This document shows, piece after piece, positions 19,766 through 28,292 of a DNA stretch of 64,000 nucleotides (its first letter is position 1; each line of letters opens with the position of its first letter). The DNA lies in assembly GCA_002256005.1 (NCBI GenBank), contig NKIQ01000008.1, positions 22,271 through 86,270 on the forward strand, given 5' to 3'. Source of the stretch: Alphaproteobacteria bacterium PA4. GTDB taxonomy: Bacteria > Pseudomonadota > Alphaproteobacteria > Sphingomonadales > Sphingomonadaceae. The translations under genes and the position numbers were made by a program. The notes under the pieces were generated by a model, which searched no databases, was not told the DNA's origin, and saw only the letters and a list, made by a program, of their open reading frames with translations.

Positions 19766-20992
19766 TCAAGCCGCCTTCGCAACCCCCGCCGGCACCACCG
19801 CGTCGCGGCGTAGCCACAGCAGCCAGGCGAGGCCGGTGCCCAGCACCGCCACCGCCGTCATCGACAGATAGCCGAGCGCGCCGCGGCCGGTGATGTTGAG
19901 ATACTCATAGAGCTCGCCCGACAGCAGGGTGGTCAGCGCCTGCGCTGGGGCGGAGGCGAGCGCCATGTAGATCATCTGGGCGGTCGGTGTGCGTTCGTCG
20001 CCGTGCAGCGCCTGGGTCATGCGCACGCCGCCGAGGAAGGTGGCGGCGAAGGTGCCGGCGTGCAGCAATTGCAGCGGGAACAACGCCCAGACCGGCGGCA
20101 GCATCGACAGCGCCGTCCAGCGCACGATGGCCGACAGGCCGCCGATGAGGATGAGTGTTTCGGGGGTGAAACGCTCCGTCCAGCGCGCAAGGAAGATCAG
20201 GAAGCCGACCTCGGCGACGACGCCGACCGACCAGAGATTGCCGGCGAGCGTCGAGGACAGCTGCTGGTCATTGTTCCAGATCAGCGTGCCGGCGACATAG
20301 AAATAGCTGTGGGTGGCCTGGATGAGCCCGGCCGAAAAGATCATCAGCGCGAACTTCCGGTCCTTCAGCATGCCGATGCCGGACTGGAAGCGCTGCAAGA
20401 ACGGCGCCTCGCGGTCGCCGGCGACGGGTTCCGGCTTCATCCAGGCCGATGCGACGATCAGCGAGGCGGAGATGCCGAACAGCCAGCCCCAGATCGCCCA
20501 TTCGCCGAAACGGTCGATGAGCATGCCGACCGCGCTGGAGCCGACGACGAACGCCGCCGAGGCGAGCCCGCGGGCGAGGCCATAGCGTGGCCAGCCATAT
20601 TTGGTCAGCCGCAGCAGCGCCGATTCGACGACCGGGACAAAGCCCCAGAAGGCGACATCCATCAGCAGCACGATGACGAAGACGGCGACGAAGCCGTTGA
20701 CGAACCAGAGCAGGCCGAAACCCAGCGTCATGATGCCGGCGAACAGGAACATCGGGGCGCGGCGATCGCGGCGGCCATCGGCCCAGGCGGCGGTCAGCGG
20801 CCCGGCGATGATGCGCGAAAAGCCGCCGATGGCCAGCACCATGCCGATCTGTGACCCGGAAAAGCCATGCGCCTTTTCCAGCCACACCGGCAGGAAGGGG
20901 ATGAGGCAGCCGAAGCCGGCAAAGAACAGGCAGGCGAGCCAGGTGGCGCGAACGCCGGGACGGGCGAGGGCAGACAGGAATGATTCGGGCAT
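19766..20992 (-). CDS. MFS transporter, HcaT-like (phenylpropionate-type) branch
   Basis: Twelve-helix permease of 408 aa. FLPVWLEKAHGFSGSQIGMVLAIGGFSRIIAGPLTAAWAD at the N-terminus follows the layout of the HcaT/nucleoside-symporter-like MFS subgroup, with a charged loop at mid-sequence. The substrate cannot be stated. ATG at 20992 is the likely start; nine further codons upstream are open but unsupported. Divergent from the SDR gene at 21104. Confidence 0.82.
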   Translation of the reverse strand: MPESFLSALARPGVRATWLACLFFAGFGCLIPFLPVWLEKAHGFSGSQIGMVLAIGGFSRIIAGPLTAAWADGRRDRRAPMFLFAGIMTLGFGLLWFVNGFVAVFVIVLLMDVAFWGFVPVVESALLRLTKYGWPRYGLARGLASAAFVVGSSAVGMLIDRFGEWAIWGWLFGISASLIVASAWMKPEPVAGDREAPFLQRFQSGIGMLKDRKFALMIFSAGLIQATHSYFYVAGTLIWNNDQQLSSTLAGNLWSVGVVAEVGFLIFLARWTERFTPETLILIGGLSAIVRWTALSMLPPVWALFPLQLLHAGTFAATFLGGVRMTQALHGDERTPTAQMIYMALASAPAQALTTLLSGELYEYLNITGRGALGYLSMTAVAVLGTGLAWLLWLRRDAVVPAGVAKAA

Positions 20993-21103
20993 GGCGCACC
21001 ATGGCGAGGCCCGAGGCACTTGTCATCTGGCTAGGGTGACATGGCGGAATTGCGCGGCCATAGAAGCGCGCAAGACGCCGCTATGTTCCCTGGGAGATTT
21101 TCG

Positions 21104-21880
21104 ATGACCATGCCCGCACTTTTCGACCTGACCGGCCAGACCGCGCTGATCACCGGCTCGTCCAAGGGCATCGGCAAGGCCATCGCCCATCGCATGGCCG
21201 AACATGGCGCCAATGTGATCATTTCCAGCCGCAAGGCCGATGTCTGCGAGGCCGCCGCCGCCGAGATCAACGCTGCTGTCGGGCGTGAGGCGGCCTATGT
21301 CATCCCTGCCAATATCGCCGACAAGGCCAGCCTGCAGGCGCTCGTCGACAAGACCATCGCGAAATTCGGCCAGATCGACCACCTCGTCTGCAACGCGGCG
21401 TCGAACCCCTATTTCGGGCCGCAGGCCGGCATCACCGACGAGCAATTCTCGAAAATCCTCCAGAACAACATCATCTCCAACCATTGGCTGATCGCCATGG
21501 TCGCCCCGGCGATGCGGGCCCGCAAGGAGGGCAGCATCACCATCGTCTCGTCGGTGGGCGGGCTGAAGGCCTCCACCGTCATCGGCGCCTATTGCATTTC
21601 CAAGGCTGCCGACATGCAGCTGGCCCGCAACCTGGCCGCCGAATTCGGACCCGACAATGTCCGCGTCAACTGCATCGCGCCGGGCCTCATCAAGACCGAT
21701 TTTGCCAAGGCGCTGTGGGACAATCCCGAAATCCTGAAGGTGTCGACCAGCAACGCCCCGCTGCGCCGCATCGGCATCCCCGATGAAATCGCCGGCATGG
21801 CCGTGCTGCTGGCCGGCAAGGCCGGCGGTTTCGCCACCGGCCAATGCTTCGTCATCGACGGCGGCGCGACGATCGCCTGA
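21104..21880 (+). CDS. SDR family oxidoreductase
   Basis: Classical short-chain dehydrogenase, 258 aa. Cofactor motif ITGSSKGIGKA, NAASNPY (the NNAG equivalent), Ser in IVSSVGG and the catalytic Tyr/Lys in YCISKAA. The C-terminus (GFATGQCFVIDGGATIA) fits the FabG-like / DHRS4-like group. ATG at 21104 is preceded by GGGAG at good spacing; the next ATG two codons later is less likely. Followed by a strong hairpin. Confidence 0.9.
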   Translation: MTMPALFDLTGQTALITGSSKGIGKAIAHRMAEHGANVIISSRKADVCEAAAAEINAAVGREAAYVIPANIADKASLQALVDKTIAKFGQIDHLVCNAASNPYFGPQAGITDEQFSKILQNNIISNHWLIAMVAPAMRARKEGSITIVSSVGGLKASTVIGAYCISKAADMQLARNLAAEFGPDNVRVNCIAPGLIKTDFAKALWDNPEILKVSTSNAPLRRIGIPDEIAGMAVLLAGKAGGFATGQCFVIDGGATIA

Positions 21881-21890
21881 GGGCGGCGCG

Positions 21891-21917
21891 GCCCGCTGTG
21901 GTGCGACCACAGCGGGC
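21891..21917. terminator. Strong hairpin after the SDR gene, no U-tract
   Basis: Perfect 11-bp stem GCCCGCTGTGG / CCACAGCGGGC with a 5-base loop, 10 bp after the SDR stop and before a convergent gene. There is no T run, so it may need Rho or act only as an RNA 3' end protector. Confidence 0.5.
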
Positions 21918-21930
21918 TCGTGGGCCGGGC

Positions 21931-22167
21931 CTATCGCCGACGCGCGACAGCCGGCCTTGACCGTTCGCGGGAGACAGCCGTTGCCCGCTGTCGGACGGCA
22001 CGCGTGCGCGGTACCGACTGGTCGCCGGTCAGCGCGGCGAGCGACAGAACCAGATTTTCGATGGAAGCATGCCGCGCACGGCGATCATCCGCCAATGTCC
22101 GGATCACCAGCCCGAGAGCCCAGAGGGTCGTGATGGCGGCAACCAAGGCAAATGCATTGTCGGTCAT
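21931..22167 (-). CDS. Small membrane protein of unknown function
   Basis: 78 aa. One predicted membrane helix near the N-terminus (AFALVAAITTLWALGLVI) followed by a strongly basic C-terminus rich in Arg. Its ATG overlaps the stop of the gene at 22164-22658 (ATGA), which indicates translational coupling and supports it as a real gene. I do not recognise a family. Confidence 0.55.
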   Translation of the reverse strand: MTDNAFALVAAITTLWALGLVIRTLADDRRARHASIENLVLSLAALTGDQSVPRTRAVRQRATAVSRERSRPAVARRR

Positions 22168-22658
22168 GGTCCGATATACTCCAACAGTGCCCGGATTTCT
22201 TTTGCCTGCCGCTCCGTCGCCACAGCGGCCATTTTCAGGCGGTGTCTGCCGATCGCGGAGACTGACATAGCGGCGCCGACCGGAATCAACAAGAGTGGCG
22301 AGACCGCAACAGTGCCCATCAACAGGGCAACCGTGATGGCAGCCGCGACGCTTGCCGATGGCATGAAGCCGCCGCGGTCAACGAGTTCGACCCGGGCATC
22401 GCTGCCTTTCGACTGGTCTTCGAGCGCGATCGCGACCTGACGCAGCTGGTCACGGATCAGGGCCTTGACGTCAGGATCGTTGATGCCGGCATAGGCTTGA
22501 CGAAACCGCGATCGCGACCTGGGATCGCCGGCAATCGCGATAAGCTCGGTCGCACGGATCGCAAAGCGCGTATCGTCCGTTGCAACAGTCTGGCTGGCAA
22601 CTGCTTCGCGAACCCGCTGGAAATAGCTGTCCACAATCATGACCGGACCGGTATCCAT
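22164..22658 (-). CDS. Hypothetical protein with two membrane segments
   Basis: 164 aa. The N-terminal 100 residues are soluble and helical, rich in charged residues (RFRQAYAGINDPDVKALIRDQL). Two hydrophobic stretches follow near residues 105-140 (ASVAAAITVALLMGTVAV and SPLLLIPVGAAMSVSAIG), then a short helical tail. Coupled to the 78-aa gene downstream by a 4-base overlap. No known domain recognised; the pair may form a small membrane complex. Confidence 0.65.
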   Translation of the reverse strand: MDTGPVMIVDSYFQRVREAVASQTVATDDTRFAIRATELIAIAGDPRSRSRFRQAYAGINDPDVKALIRDQLRQVAIALEDQSKGSDARVELVDRGGFMPSASVAAAITVALLMGTVAVSPLLLIPVGAAMSVSAIGRHRLKMAAVATERQAKEIRALLEYIGP

Positions 22659-22720
22659 CGCAGCAGCCTAGCAGCCGCGCGCCGCTATTCAATATTGCGA
22701 CCGGCGGCCGCTGGCGTCCG

Positions 22721-23443
22721 TCACTCCAGCTCGAATGTCATCGTCACATTGACGGTCAGCGCCACTTCGCCGGGGGCCACCGGCGGAGCGGGGGCGGCGT
22801 CGGCCATGGCTTTCATCATCATCATCGGGCGCGGGCCAGCCTCATAGCCGGCGGATTCGGTGATGGTGACGATGCGCTTGATGGCGAGGCCGGCGGCCTT
22901 GGCATAGAGCAAAGCGCGGGTGCGGGCGGTGGCGACGGCGGCGGTGCGCGCCTCGTCCAGCGCGGCATCGGCGGCTTCGATACGAAAGTTCGGCCCGTTG
23001 ATCTGATTGGCGCCGACGGCGACCAGGGCATCGAGCAGCTTGCCGGTGTCGGCGATCTTGCGGATGCGCAGATTGACGGTGTTGGTCGCCTGATAGCCGG
23101 TCAGCACCGGCGGCTGGTTGTTGTCATAGCGATATTGCGGGGCAAGCGTCAGGCCGCTGGTCTGGATGTCGCGATCGGCGATGCCGGCGCGGCGCACGGC
23201 GGCGACCACGGCCGTCATGCGGCTGGCATTCTCGCTCATCGCCGCAGCCGCGGTGGCGGCGCTGGTGACGACGCCGCCCGACACTTCCGCGATGTCCGGC
23301 GTGCGCGCCACCCGGCCCTCGGCGGTGAGAGTCAGCGTCGTCGGCACCGGGCCGGCAGGCGCCGTCTGGGCGGCGGCGGGAACGGCACCGGCCAGGGTCA
23401 GGGCGGCAAGGGCAGGGGTCGACCAATGGCGTGCGGTCATCAT
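22721..23443 (-). CDS. SIMPL domain-containing protein, exported
   Basis: About 240 aa with signal peptide ending AGAVPAAAQ. The body carries SIMPL (DUF541) features: TLTAEGRVARTPDIAEVSGGV, then IADRDIQTSGLTLAPQY and the C-terminal LLYAKAAGLAIKRIVTITES. A methionine run and Ala/Pro stretch (MMMMKAMADAAPAPP) precede the last strand. SIMPL proteins are periplasmic or outer-membrane associated; their role is poorly known and linked to oxidative or envelope stress. Confidence 0.88.
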   Translation of the reverse strand: MMTARHWSTPALAALTLAGAVPAAAQTAPAGPVPTTLTLTAEGRVARTPDIAEVSGGVVTSAATAAAAMSENASRMTAVVAAVRRAGIADRDIQTSGLTLAPQYRYDNNQPPVLTGYQATNTVNLRIRKIADTGKLLDALVAVGANQINGPNFRIEAADAALDEARTAAVATARTRALLYAKAAGLAIKRIVTITESAGYEAGPRPMMMMKAMADAAPAPPVAPGEVALTVNVTMTFELE

Positions 23444-23522
23444 TCAGGGCCTTTTCAAGATTGCATCCGGCAAACCGGTGCCGGCTGTTTCCGACATGCC
23501 GGCTTTCGAATTGCTGAACGGC

Positions 23523-23780
23523 TCAGCGGCTCTGGATCTGCCGCCAGATCCACAGCAGCAGCATGGCGCCCAGCACCGACATGATCCAGCCCGGTGCATC
23601 GCCATCATGATACCAGCCAAAGGCGCGATTGCCGATGAAGCGCGCCACATAGGCGCCGCCGATGCCGATCAGGATGGTGATGAGGCAACCCTGCGGCGAC
23701 TGCCCCGGTGAAAACCAGCGTGCGATGAGGCCGACGATCAGGCCGACGATGGCGGTGCCGATCAGGCTGAACAATCCCAT
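23523..23780 (-). CDS. GlsB/YeaQ/YmgE family stress-response membrane protein
   Basis: 85 aa with three helices: GLFSLIGTAIVGLIVGLIA, then CLITILIGIGGAYVARFIG and WIMSVLGAMLLLWIW. The pattern GLIVGLIARW matches the transglycosylase-associated (GlsB) family of small inner-membrane proteins. Start ATG at 23780 follows GGGAG seven bases upstream; the longer frame upstream is unsupported. Length is normal for the family. Confidence 0.88.
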   Translation of the reverse strand: MGLFSLIGTAIVGLIVGLIARWFSPGQSPQGCLITILIGIGGAYVARFIGNRAFGWYHDGDAPGWIMSVLGAMLLLWIWRQIQSR

Positions 23781-23941
23781 GACGAACTCCCGGTGAAAGG
23801 CGCGAGAAGCGTTCATGCCCCCGCAATGTTCCGCTGGCAAATTGTCACAGGTTCGATGGTCCCATGGGTGGGTTCTGTGCAGATTGCAAAGCGCCACTCA
23901 AATTTGCCTTCGCACCGCCACACTCCTGCGCTATGAGGCGC

Positions 23942-23970
23942 TTGCACATGGTGACGTATTCGCGTAATAC
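23942..23970 (+). promoter_or_regulatory. Sigma70-type promoter with overlapping inverted repeat, RND operon
   Basis: TTGCAC (23942-23947), a 17-base spacer, then TAATAC (23965-23970). The inverted repeat GTATT-CGCGT-AATAC (23956-23970) covers the -10 box, a typical place for a repressor site. The adaptor gene starts at 23996, about 20 bases after the expected transcription start. No regulator gene is adjacent. Confidence 0.6.
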
Positions 23971-23995
23971 AGTCCGTGTAACAGGACGATCGAGT

Positions 23996-25183
23996 ATGAA
24001 CATGCACAACAAGCTGCCGGACCCCGCCATGGCAGATGTCTATCCCTTCGATGCTGTGGTGGCCGGCCAGGCGCCGGCGAATCGGCGCTGGCTGAAGCCG
24101 GTGCTGATCGGCCTTGGCGTGCTGATCGCGGCCTTCATCGGCTGGCGCATGTTCGCGCCGAAGCCGGCGGCGCCGCCTGTCGTCGGCCAGATCCCGGAAA
24201 TCACCGTGATGGTCCCCGGTTCCGTGCTGGTCAACGACCAGCTGAGCGCGCCGGGCTCGATTGCGGCCCGCCGCGATGCCGGGGTCGGCGTCAATGGCGA
24301 AGGCGGCCGTGTCGTCGAAGTGCTGGTCGATCCCGGCCAGTCGGTGGCGCGCGGCCAGGTGCTCGCCCGCATCGATGCCGCCGTGCAGCAGCAGCAGTCG
24401 ATCCAGCTCGCCGCCAGCGTCCGCCAGGCGGAAGCCGATGCCAAGCTCGCCGACGCCAATCTGAAGCGCGCCCAGGCCTTGGTCAGCAAGGGTTTCATCT
24501 CCAAGGCCGATATCGACAGCCGCACCGCGACGCGTGACGGCGCCAATGCCCGTGTCGCCGTGGCGCGTGCCCAGCTGGCCGAAAATCAGGCGCGCATCGA
24601 GCGGCTGAGCGTCCGCGCCCCGGCCGCCGGCCTGGTGCTCGCCCGCAATGTCGAAGCGGGGCAGGTCGTCAGCCCCGGCTCCGGTGCCCTGTTCCGCATC
24701 GCCGAAGGCGGCGTGCTGGAAATGCGTGCCCAGGTGGCCGAGCAGGATCTTGCCAAGCTGAAGGTCGGCATGCCGGCGCGGGTCACGCCGACCGGCTCCA
24801 CCACCGAATATCCGGGCAAGGTCTGGCTGCTTGATCCGGTCATCGATGCCACCAGCCGCCAGGGCATCGCGCGCATCGCCGTGCCCTATGCGCCGGGCCT
24901 GCGCGTCGGCGCCTTTGCCAAGGTCAGCATCGATGCCGGTGAAGCGCGCCACCCGGTGCTGCCGCAGTCGGCCATGCAGGCCGATGAGCGCGGCAGCTTC
25001 GTGATGATCATCGGGCCAGACAACAAGGCCGCCCGCCGTGCCGTCACCGTTGGCCGCATCAGCGATCAGGGTGTGGCGATCATGTCGGGCCTCAACGGCG
25101 CCGAACGGGTCGTCGTCAGCGCCGGCGCCTTCCTGCGCGAAGGCGAAAAGGTCAAGCCGCTGCTCGCCGGCAAGGCGGGTTGA
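23996..25183 (+). CDS. RND efflux periplasmic adaptor (HlyD / MFP family)
   Basis: 395 aa. A single N-terminal membrane helix (WLKPVLIGLGVLIAAFIGW) anchors it; then split biotinyl-lipoyl halves (VVEVLVDPGQSVARGQVLARIDA and LSVRAPAAGLVLARNVEAGQVV) enclose a short coiled hairpin (VRQAEADAKLADANLKRAQALVSKG), followed by beta-barrel and membrane-proximal parts. It joins an inner-membrane RND pump to an outer-membrane channel. ATG at 23996 with AGGA nine bases upstream; 23864 is too early because it precedes the promoter. The pump gene follows after 9 bp. Confidence 0.93.
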   Translation: MNMHNKLPDPAMADVYPFDAVVAGQAPANRRWLKPVLIGLGVLIAAFIGWRMFAPKPAAPPVVGQIPEITVMVPGSVLVNDQLSAPGSIAARRDAGVGVNGEGGRVVEVLVDPGQSVARGQVLARIDAAVQQQQSIQLAASVRQAEADAKLADANLKRAQALVSKGFISKADIDSRTATRDGANARVAVARAQLAENQARIERLSVRAPAAGLVLARNVEAGQVVSPGSGALFRIAEGGVLEMRAQVAEQDLAKLKVGMPARVTPTGSTTEYPGKVWLLDPVIDATSRQGIARIAVPYAPGLRVGAFAKVSIDAGEARHPVLPQSAMQADERGSFVMIIGPDNKAARRAVTVGRISDQGVAIMSGLNGAERVVVSAGAFLREGEKVKPLLAGKAG

Positions 25184-25192
25184 GGAACCGAC

Positions 25193-28100
25193 ATGCGCAA
25201 CATTTCCAGCTGGTCGATCAAGAACCCCATCCCGGCGCTCGTCGCCTTCTTCATGCTGACGCTGGCGGGGATCGTCAGCTTCATCCAGCTCGATGTGAAC
25301 GACAATCCCGACGTCGAATTCCCGGCGGCGCAGGTCATCGTCGTGCAGCCCGGTGCGGCGCCGGCGGAGCTGGAAACCCAGGTCACCCAGCGCGTCGAAG
25401 CCGCGGTGCGCGGCATCAACGGCGTCGATGAAATCACCTCGCGCGTCAGCGAGGGCCAGTCGATCACCAGCGTGCAGTTCGCCATCGGCACGCCCGTCGA
25501 TCGCGGCGTCAACGATGTGCGCGATGCTGTTGCCAATATCCGCAGCGACCTGCCGCAGGGCATCCTGCAGCCGCAGGTGCAGCGCATGGACATCGCCGGC
25601 GGCCCGATCGCCTATATCTCCGCCGAAGCCACCGACATGACGCTGGAGGAACTCAGCTGGTTCGTCGACAACACGGTCGCCAAGAAGCTGCTGGCGATCC
25701 CCGGCATGGCGCAGGTGCGCCGCTCGGGCGGGGTCAGCCGCGAAATCCGCGTCATCCTCGATCCCGGCCGCATGCAGGCTTATGGGCTGACGGCCAGCCA
25801 GGTCAACAACCAGCTGCGCCAGGTCAACCTCAATGCCGCCGGCGGCCGCGCCGAAATCGCCGGCTCCGAACAGTCGGTGCGCGTGCTCGGCAACGCCCAG
25901 GGCGCCACGGCGCTGCGCGAAACCCAGCTGACCATTTCGGGCGGCCGCAGCATCCGCCTCGGCGACATTGCCGAGGTCAAGGACAGCTATGCCGAACAGC
26001 GCTCCTTCTCGAAGAAGGACGGCAAGCAGGTGCTGTCCTTCTCGATCGCCAAGGCCAAGGGCTCGTCGGACGTCACCGTCTATGACGAAGCGCAAAAGGC
26101 GCTGACCCAGCTGCAGGAGGACAATCCCAAGGTCAAGTTCGTCCAGCTCTACACCTCGGTCGACTATACCAAGCAGCAGTTCAAATCGGCGGTCTCGGCG
26201 ATGGTCGAAGGCGCGCTGCTCGCCGTTGTCGTCGTCTTCCTGTTCCTGCGCGACTGGCGCGCGACGCTGATTTCGGCGGTTGCCATCCCGCTGTCGGCGA
26301 TCCCGGCCTTCTGGTTCCTCGATCTGCTCGGCTTCTCGCTCAATACGCTCAGCCTGCTGGCGCTCAGCCTTGTCGCCGGGGTGCTGGTCGATGACGCCAT
26401 CGTCGAGATCGAGAATATCGTCCGCCACATGCGCATGGGCAAATCCGCCTATCAGGCCGCCATGGATGCCGCTGATGAAATCGGCCTCGCCGTGGTCGCC
26501 ACCACCTTCGCCATTGTCGCGGTGTTCCTGCCGGTCGGCCTGATGCCGGGCATTTCCGGGCAGTTCTTCAAGAATTTCGGCTTCACGGTCGTCGTCTCGG
26601 TGCTGCTCAGCCTTGCCGTCGCGCGCCTGATCACGCCGATGCTCGCCGCCTATTTCCTGAAAAGCCATGGCGAGGCCGAGCATGGCGATGCCGCCTGGAT
26701 CCGCGGCTATGTCAATGTGCTGAAATGGTCGCTGCGCAACCGCTGGAAGGTGGTGCTGATCGGTGGCGGCGGCGCCTTGGCCGCGACGGTCGTTGCCTTT
26801 TCGACGCTGCCGATGACCTTCCAGCCGGCGCTGAACACCGATTTCAGCCAGGTCAGCATCTCGCTGCCACCAGGCACGACGCTGGCCCAGACGGAAGCCG
26901 TCGCCGACAAGGCCACCGCCATTCTGAAGACGTCGCCGATCGTCGACGCGGCCTTTGCCGATATCGATATCGGCAGCGCCTCGATCTTCCTGACGCTGAA
27001 GCATGACCGACCGATGACGACCATCGAGTTCGAACGCGAAATGGCGCCCAAGCTGCAGACCATTCCCGATGCGCGGGTCGGCTTCCAGGCGCAGAACAGC
27101 AGCAGCGGCCGCGACGTGTCGGTGGTGCTGTCGGGCAGCGATCCCGAACAGCTCGAAAAGACCGCGCTGAAGGTCGTCGAGGAAATGCAGGGCCTGAAGG
27201 AATTGCGTCAGGCCCGCATCGATGGCGATCTGCGCCGGCCGGAAATCACCATAAAGCCGCGCTTCGATATCGCCGCCTCGATGGGTGTGACCACCGCCGC
27301 GCTGTCGGAAACCATCCGCATCGCGACGCTGGGTGATATCGACCAGAATGTCGCCAAATATTCGCTGTCCGATCGCCAGATCCCGATCCGGGTCGCGCTG
27401 GCCGAGGATTCGCGGCGCAGCATCGGCACGCTGGAAAACCTGCCGGTGCCGACGGCGCTGGGCGGCACCGTGCCGCTGAAGGTGGTCGCCGATATCAGCT
27501 TCGGCACCGGTGCCACGCTGATCCGCCGCTACAACCAGCAGCGCCGCATCCTGATCGGCGCCGATCTGGCGCCGGGTCTGGTCAGCGGCGATGCCATGCC
27601 CAAGATCAACAATCTGCCGACGATGAAGAACCTGCCGGCGGGCGTTGAAAAGGTGCAGCTGGGCCAGGACAAGTGGCAGCTCGAATTGCTGGTCAACTTC
27701 GTCATCGCCGTCATCGCTGGCGTGCTGCTGGTGTTCGCGGTGCTGGTGCTGCTCTACAAGCGGGTGCTGCCGCCGTTCGTCAACATGGGCTCGCTGCTGC
27801 TGGCGCCGCTGGGCGGGGGCATCGCCCTGCACATCGCCGGCATGGCGATCTCGATGCCGGTGTTCATCGGGCTGCTGATGCTGCTCGGCATCGTCGCCAA
27901 GAACTCCATCCTGCTCGTCGACATGGCGATCGAGGAGATGTCGCACGGGGCCGAGCGCACCGCCGCCATCCTCGAGGCCGGGCACAAGCGCGTGCAGCCG
28001 ATCATCATGACGACGGTCGCCATGGTCGCCGGCATGCTGCCGATCGCCCTGTCGCTGGGCGGCGATGCCAGCTTCCGCGCCCCGATGGGCGTGGTCGTCA

Positions 28101-28276
28101 TCGGTGGCCTGCTGATGTCGACGGCGCTGACCCTGGTCATCGTGCCGGCCAGCTTCAGCCTCGCCGTCGGTGCCGAAGAATGGCTGGCGCCGCGCATGAA
28201 GCGCTGGTTCACCAACAACGAAGGCGCTAAACGCAGCGGTAGCGGCACCAAACCGGCGCCGCAGCCGGCGGAGTAA
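25193..28276 (+). CDS. RND efflux transporter permease (HAE1-type)
   Basis: 1027 aa, full length, 12 membrane helices. N-terminus ISSWSIKNPIPALVAFFMLTLAG, the proton-relay Asp pair in TM4 (GVLVDDAIVEIENIVRH), and the late GIVAKNSILLVDMAIEE motif are diagnostic. Exports drugs or other hydrophobic compounds with the adaptor just upstream; no outer-membrane factor gene is present, so a channel encoded elsewhere is needed. The opposite strand has a very long open frame (23813-27985), which I take as a codon-bias artefact. Confidence 0.95.
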   Translation: MRNISSWSIKNPIPALVAFFMLTLAGIVSFIQLDVNDNPDVEFPAAQVIVVQPGAAPAELETQVTQRVEAAVRGINGVDEITSRVSEGQSITSVQFAIGTPVDRGVNDVRDAVANIRSDLPQGILQPQVQRMDIAGGPIAYISAEATDMTLEELSWFVDNTVAKKLLAIPGMAQVRRSGGVSREIRVILDPGRMQAYGLTASQVNNQLRQVNLNAAGGRAEIAGSEQSVRVLGNAQGATALRETQLTISGGRSIRLGDIAEVKDSYAEQRSFSKKDGKQVLSFSIAKAKGSSDVTVYDEAQKALTQLQEDNPKVKFVQLYTSVDYTKQQFKSAVSAMVEGALLAVVVVFLFLRDWRATLISAVAIPLSAIPAFWFLDLLGFSLNTLSLLALSLVAGVLVDDAIVEIENIVRHMRMGKSAYQAAMDAADEIGLAVVATTFAIVAVFLPVGLMPGISGQFFKNFGFTVVVSVLLSLAVARLITPMLAAYFLKSHGEAEHGDAAWIRGYVNVLKWSLRNRWKVVLIGGGGALAATVVAFSTLPMTFQPALNTDFSQVSISLPPGTTLAQTEAVADKATAILKTSPIVDAAFADIDIGSASIFLTLKHDRPMTTIEFEREMAPKLQTIPDARVGFQAQNSSSGRDVSVVLSGSDPEQLEKTALKVVEEMQGLKELRQARIDGDLRRPEITIKPRFDIAASMGVTTAALSETIRIATLGDIDQNVAKYSLSDRQIPIRVALAEDSRRSIGTLENLPVPTALGGTVPLKVVADISFGTGATLIRRYNQQRRILIGADLAPGLVSGDAMPKINNLPTMKNLPAGVEKVQLGQDKWQLELLVNFVIAVIAGVLLVFAVLVLLYKRVLPPFVNMGSLLLAPLGGGIALHIAGMAISMPVFIGLLMLLGIVAKNSILLVDMAIEEMSHGAERTAAILEAGHKRVQPIIMTTVAMVAGMLPIALSLGGDASFRAPMGVVVIGGLLMSTALTLVIVPASFSLAVGAEEWLAPRMKRWFTNNEGAKRSGSGTKPAPQPAE

Positions 28277-28292
28277 GCCTGACCTGAAACTG

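Noticed and set aside
23813..27985. Very long open frame (1390 codons) opposite the RND adaptor and permease genes
   Set aside because: The protein is composed of His/Asp/Gly/Arg-rich low-complexity sequence with no domain, and it mirrors strong third-position GC bias on the other strand.
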